A DNA stretch of 64,000 nucleotides from Echinostoma caproni (taxonomy: Eukaryota; Platyhelminthes; Trematoda; Plagiorchiida; Echinostomatidae): contig UZAN01040020.1 of the NCBI GenBank assembly GCA_900618425.1, positions 32,675-96,674 on the forward strand. Reading direction: 5' to 3'. Both the position numbers and the translations under genes were made by a program. Shown piece by piece: positions 59,008 to 64,000 of the stretch (position 1 is its first letter; each line of letters begins with the position of its first letter). The notes under the pieces are model-generated. The model ran no database searches and was not told where the DNA came from. It was given only the letters and a program-made list of their open reading frames with translations.

Positions 59008-61818
59008 ATCCTCCTCCTGGTCTCCTGTTTCTTGTCTCTTTGGATCAATTGGATTGTCAGAGGTGCGCACCGGGGACCGTAAAATCAGCATGAGTAACGC
59101 CCCCAGTAAACAACAACCGAGCAAACCGCCGTACAGCTGTAACCGCATGGTACGATCAATCTCAGCACTTCTGGTCAGCGAAAAGTAGGCATACAACCCA
59201 CCGACTATCAAGCTGGTTCGATGATTGGGATCGGATGAAGTTTATAATGAAAACCAAAACAATTTGAAAAAATTAATAGAAAAAAAATGGAAAAGCGATT
59301 GGTAATTCAACCCTTCAATCCATCCCCTTACGCAAAAATGAGTAGATATAATTAGGGAAAGGATGTGATTTTTTGATTAAAATTGTGAGATAAATTTTGG
59401 TCCCTCCAGTGCTTTATTTTATATTGTTAAGCGTTAATTGTGACCCCATTCTGAAAGTCATCTGATTTATTGACTGACTTGCTAGCAGCTTGTACGTTAA
59501 TTATGATCCAAGCACCGTGTTCAAGCAATTCATTGAATACACGATTTGTTTTAAAAATTCTGTGAATAGATTTTCTTTCTACGGGTCGAATTTATGTTGC
59601 TCCAATGCCACCTTGTGATGAGATTTCATGCAATCAGTTCCATTCAACACTTTTATGAGAACAAGAAGAAGGATCACAAGACTTTTTAAATTCGTGGTAA
59701 TCGCATCAGCTATGTACATATTTCAGATCACGTTTGGTAAAAAGAATGACAGGTTTGGGGAAAAGCATCACTGTCCATTTCCACCTCACCCCCTCCATCC
59801 TGCAGTAATTGCGCTCTCTTCCCCTATGCCCAATCCTGTTCGAATTAGAGACCTTTGACCTTTTTNGATTGATTTCTCTTCCCCGTATGTGTGTTCGCCT
59901 GTCCCCAAAACTGTCACTCTTTTGACCGAACGTGAACTGAATGTATGTACAAAGTTGATGAGATTACCACGAACTATAGTTGAATTCAACACAATCTTGC
60001 TCTCAAAAAAACTTTTGTGATAACGGCCTCAATTGGTACACGAAACTATATAAGTTCCTATTACTTTTGACTTAATACCTCCTGGTTTCATCCTTAGGCA
60101 CCTTGTCTATCTATCATACACTTCTCGACTATCCGATTTGAGTTTCGTTTTCAATGACTGAATGATACTGAGAATTGCGTATACACGTAGATAAACAATC
60201 TGTGAGCATTATGAATTACTCATCTCCCACCATTGATCTCACTGAGTACCCAATGAACAGTCTACTTGGTATTAGTAACAATAAATCGTATTACGTAACG
60301 TGCATGAGATGCTCGACAATTGCCAAGAAACGTGAATACAACGAAACGAGTGAGCCGATTTACACCCCGTGTAATAGTGAAATGCAAATATCAATAAAAG
60401 TATACAGTTTTCGGACAGGAGTTAACAATTACTAAATTTATGAATGTATTTGTAGTAGCTACGGATAGCTTTTTCAAATCAAAGATGATTTTTTCAACTC
60501 GCGTTACACTCACGAACTTTGAAAAGTTCCCCAAAATATGCCAAAATGTTTGTTCACATTGGTTTCATCCGAACACAGAGCGATAAAAAGTCCCTGACCG
60601 GTCCAAAATACTAAAAAGGAAAAACGTTGTATTTTTTGTGTATAACTTTTGCAAGCACTAGAGCTCACATTTCAATTAGAAAATCATATACGCTAACCAT
60701 CGCAATGTACATAATAAACGGTGAGAAAAGTTTTCACAGGCATGAACACATTCATAATCCAAGGTTAACAAAAAGTTCACTTATTGTTCACTCTCCGTTT
60801 ATGAGTAGACGACCAAGATACGGTATAGGTGAATTGCGGTAAGCGTTAATTCGAGATGTAACTTTGCGGAATTGGGAGCGTGTGGAATGGTGGGAATGAC
60901 GAAGTGTCAGTTCTGCGTGCAATGGGTGGACCGGATCTGTGAGAATCCTTTCAGCAAATTTCACACAGGAAGTGACATGATACTCTGAAAGCCTTAAATC
61001 TAACTCATTCACAGGAATAGAAGAGACACGACTAGTAATGGTTAGACTGCGGCGTAAGACCTTGAAATCCTGTTTGAGTAAGCCAGGAAAAATAACTGGG
61101 GAACAGTAAAAGAAGATGGGGAAAACATACTGACAAACAAAGGTAGAAACATTGACTGGGATGCGTGAAACTACATGAGCTTTTGTATTTGAAATGATGG
61201 CGGCTGCAATTTATCAATGCAGTTGTGGATGTGGGTTGACTAATGAAGATTGCAATCTATGGTTACACTGAGAATGCTGCAGTCGAAAAAAACCCATCAC
61301 TCAGTTGGCTTACATGAAGCACCGAATCCGTTCAACCAAGAAGTCAGGTACAGACTCCAAGCCCTCGGTTGCATGAGAGCGGCAACAAATGTGCTACGAT
61401 GTTTTGCGATGATTAGAACACAAATTGAAAGGATTCGAACTTACGCGTAGCACAACGCTCCCAAGAACATACCATACTTTGGGGTTAGAAGTAATACAAA
61501 TATGGGTGCTATCCAATTGACCGCGGCAAACGTGCCGTACAAAATCGCCAGGCTGAAATAGGAGAGCATGCCATTTGTAGCCCGAATTTATTGGCCAACC
61601 TGACGTAACCATTTCCCACGTATTCAGTCGTTTCTTGCTGAGCTGCTTCAAGGGCGTTTTGCTACACAAAAACAATGCAGTTCCATGCCTAATTGATATT
61701 GTATGTATGACTTACCGAAGCTAGCGTAGCCGTTTGAAAAGCCACGTAAACAAAATCGAACGAGAGTCCGGTAATGATAACATTGTACAAATTGGTGTTA
61801 AACCTCATTTTTGGTTCT
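59008..61818 (-). CDS. UNC-93/MFSD11-like membrane protein, N-terminal six exons
   Basis: Exons on the - strand are 61716-61818 (ATG at 61806-61808), 61600-61661, 61445-61552, 61314-61393, 60514-60610 and 59008-59212. All borders are AG/GT and join in frame to about 215 residues. The order matches the first half of UNC-93/MFSD11 transporter-like proteins: LYNVIITGLSF...AFQTATLAS (TM1), GYVSLAILYGTFAAVNWIAP (TM2), LLTPKYGMFLGALCYA (TM3), WSLYLTSWLNGFGAS (TM4), LFWTGQGLFIALCSDE, then HFGIFWGTFQSSLIVGGLYA (TM5), LYGGLLGCCLLGALLMLIL (TM6) and an acidic loop QETGDQEED. The intron at 61553-61599 is only 47 nt. An acceptor just before the ATG (exon start 61818, giving EPK ahead of the Met) allows an upstream exon, so the start is not certain. 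The C-terminal half was not found. Family members are poorly characterised multi-pass membrane proteins. Confidence 0.8.
60788..61015 (-). mobile_element. CR1/Jockey-like LINE, extreme C-terminal remnant
   Basis: On the - strand the frame contains CVKFAERILTDPVHPLH and ends RNSPIPYLGRLLINGE plus a stop. This is the usual end of CR1/Jockey-type ORF2 proteins (CxKFA...L.NP.HP...; RY.NS.IPYL.RLLN). It lies in the intron between 60611 and 61313 of the UNC-93-like gene and has the same orientation. Confidence 0.6.
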
Positions 61819-63637
61819 CTGCAAGAAAAGATGTGTGTACTATTTCAGTACCAGTGTGTCTATCAATTCGAGAGATAGATGGGAAGAGAGAAGAGCCTCA
61901 CAGATGGCTCTAAATTTTAATCTTGATGATTTTTGCTCGGTACTAAATAGTTCTGTACTCGGCAATAGCCACTTCGACTTTTGGCAGAGAAGAAAAATCA
62001 AAGCTACAATGGAAACTCGCCAACAACTTCTGTAATATAACCCCCAAGTAGGAAGTGGATTAAAGGTATTTTGCGAGAAAGAAAGTCATTATTTTCGTTC
62101 TTTTTCTGTCATTTGAATTCACCAGTGGCATATTGGTGTCGCATCCTGAACCTGGTCATTTCTACTCACCAAACGTGAGTCTCTTTCTCCCTAGCGTCTA
62201 TCGTTGTAAAACAGAAAACCACTCTTTTCAGGAATTGGTTTAATTTTTAAAGAAAACTATCCAATGACCAATAATTTAACCGTAAGCACCTACTTCGGAT
62301 AGGCATGTCTCATCAGTTTGTTATGCCACCGTTTCATACCTGGACTTACATTGTCACTCTGTACGTCTCGCTAACATCGTTATCACGTTATAGAGAATCT
62401 TGGAAATATTTTATTCTCTATTGGCGTGAGTTTTTATTGAAAACCAACCCGGATTTCACTGAAATTGGTTTCCTTTGAAACTGACCAATATTGCTTACTC
62501 TGTATTACGTCGTGGAGCACAACAGTTACGCAAACTAAAATCGTATATCTTTGCTAGCACTGAATTTTCTAACCGATTTCCATAGACAAACCCAAAGCAC
62601 ATTGCTCTAATTCAAAGAAAATCATGAGTTCAGTCAACAGTAGTTTCTACAAAAGCATCAGCTGGTAAAAGAGAATGCTTTTTTCCGCGAATCTTGCCCT
62701 GTTTGCCAATTGGTCCGCCAAAAATAATTCCGGAGTCTAATGGCAGATGTTTACGCGAGATATTCTGGAACAGTCTGTGGTCTTTTTTGTATCGAACGAC
62801 TTGCGGTTTGTTTCATCCGGCGCATTTCAAGACCAGCAAGTACCCAGTTGGAGATAAGTCCCTAATTCCATCACAGTCCTGTTTGTTCTCCATGGTAGCA
62901 AATGAAGCGCTTAACCACATTCTATCAATCCCAATAGCCAGCCATGACCGTTCCATCAAAGGAGAGAGAAGCATCAGATACGCCTTGATCATGTGCAAAG
63001 TATAACTGGTAAATTTTACGGGGAGAAGCAAAGTGAGAGAAAAAATAATCGAACGAATTATGAGGTATTTTCAGACGAAGAAAGCCAAAAGTATTGGGCT
63101 CAAAAAACGTTTGGCTTATAAAACCAAAAACAAATCAAGGATTAAACTCAAATTGGGCTGCATAGTTTGCAGACGTTATCTGTTGACGTGGGCTCAATTA
63201 GAGACGCAAAATAATTTCCGAGAGTACCGCGAAAAAATGTTTCCTTCGTTACATCCGGCGCAATGTGTACATGAATAACAATACCGGTTTTCCAAAAATC
63301 AGTCTTGAAAACCAATTGATCGGCTTTAGCTCTAAACCTTTGCATTAATCCCCTAAAGGCAAGAAGAATTGCACCAAGCAGTATATTCTTTGAAATTCGA
63401 TAATTTCTTTACGTCTCAATTTTGCTTTCTTTCGCGCTACGTCTGTTTCCAATTTCAACTTTTCCCTCAAACGCTTCAAAGGGATTCGCGAGTGAGCACC
63501 AGGATACTACCGAACAACTCGATCACTGTCCATCCATGCAGACCCCTAAGGCTTTTTTCTAACTATTTGAATTCAAGTAATTTTCAATTGAATAAGTCAC
63601 TGAAAATTCCCATTGTGACATTGAGAGAACAACACGA
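61819..63637. other. Unassigned DNA upstream of the UNC-93-like gene
   Basis: No promoter or further exon could be assigned. The frames at 62694-63005 and 63033-63278 (+) have no familiar motif or splice borders. Confidence 0.45.
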
Positions 63638-64000
63638 GTAGCGAACAAGCTCGTTTTCGATAACTTCATCCTCTGGCTAATACAGTTATATACATTTAGT
63701 GAATAAACGTGCAACAAATAATGTCAGAACGAAAATGCGTTGATTGGACGGCAAAGGAGTGGTGAGAAGTGGTTGGGAAAGAGGTGAAAACCAAAAAACA
63801 AAAACAAAAAAAAGAGTTGTTGATCCGTGGTTCTAGAATGGGGAATCGTGAAAACAGAGAAAGAAGAGGGAGGGGTAAGAGGGATGAAACAGGAAGGCAG
63901 AGGTCACACATTTAGGTCAAAGGGTCATGGGTTGATTGATGTTGAGTGTCGGGTCTGGGCCAGGGTAACTGTAGGGCTTTGACGAATTGTTTTTGTGAGC
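63638..64000 (+). mobile_element. Penelope-like element terminus running off the window
   Basis: The stretch gtagcgaacaagctcgtttt, then ataact-tcatcctctggctaatac, matches the outer arm of PLE-G (from 42104) and resembles that of PLE-C (from 2893, gcgaacaagctggttttcg). An element is expected to continue to the right. No coding part is visible yet. Confidence 0.6.

Noticed and set aside
60175..60435. 86-codon + strand frame with several Cys
   Set aside because: It lies opposite an intron of the UNC-93-like gene, with no splice signals, signal peptide or recognisable domain.

Overview
The window looks like nuclear DNA of a parasitic flatworm, most likely a digenean trematode. The grounds are split genes with symmetric micro-exons, several very short introns, many Penelope-like retroelements (PLEs), CR1-like LINE remnants and tRNA-derived SINEs in AT-rich, gene-poor DNA. 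No species is claimed. Assembly gaps lie at 3384-3887 and 43034-43734, with scattered single Ns.

Layout: 1-4523 is a nest of decayed PLEs. 4524-18500 is mostly unassigned DNA with a dispersed repeat, a 1.7 kb fold-back enclosing a mariner transposase remnant (9155-10898), a CR1-like LINE remnant (13184-14255), tRNA-like SINEs and another PLE (17112-17811). 18501-30625 and 37479-44289 hold two related split genes on the + strand, here called A and B. Each starts with a signal-peptide exon, continues through very short phase-1 exons (12-39 nt) encoding Tyr/Gly/Pro/Ser-rich tracts, then a 116-nt exon and a 232/235-nt exon that together encode a SEA-like ectodomain. Each ends in a short exon with a hydrophobic C-terminus and a stop codon exactly 9 nt before a splice donor. 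This is the micro-exon gene (MEG) architecture known from schistosomes. I deduced the reading frames by joining the exons by hand: gene A gives about 206 aa and gene B about 182 aa. PLEs have entered introns of both genes, and one insertion in gene A falls on a micro-exon splice donor.

44760-55340 is intergenic and rich in one tRNA-derived SINE family. 55343-55871 carries three linked exons of an unrecognised gene with apparent introns of 31 and 28 nt. 59008-61818 on the - strand holds the first six exons of an UNC-93/MFSD11-like membrane protein, with a CR1-like remnant in one intron. The window ends at 63638-64000 in the terminus of another PLE.

The most interesting content is the tandem pair of secreted or surface micro-exon genes, together with the recurrent PLE structure: every adequately preserved copy is 5'-truncated and headed by an inverted copy of its own 3' end.
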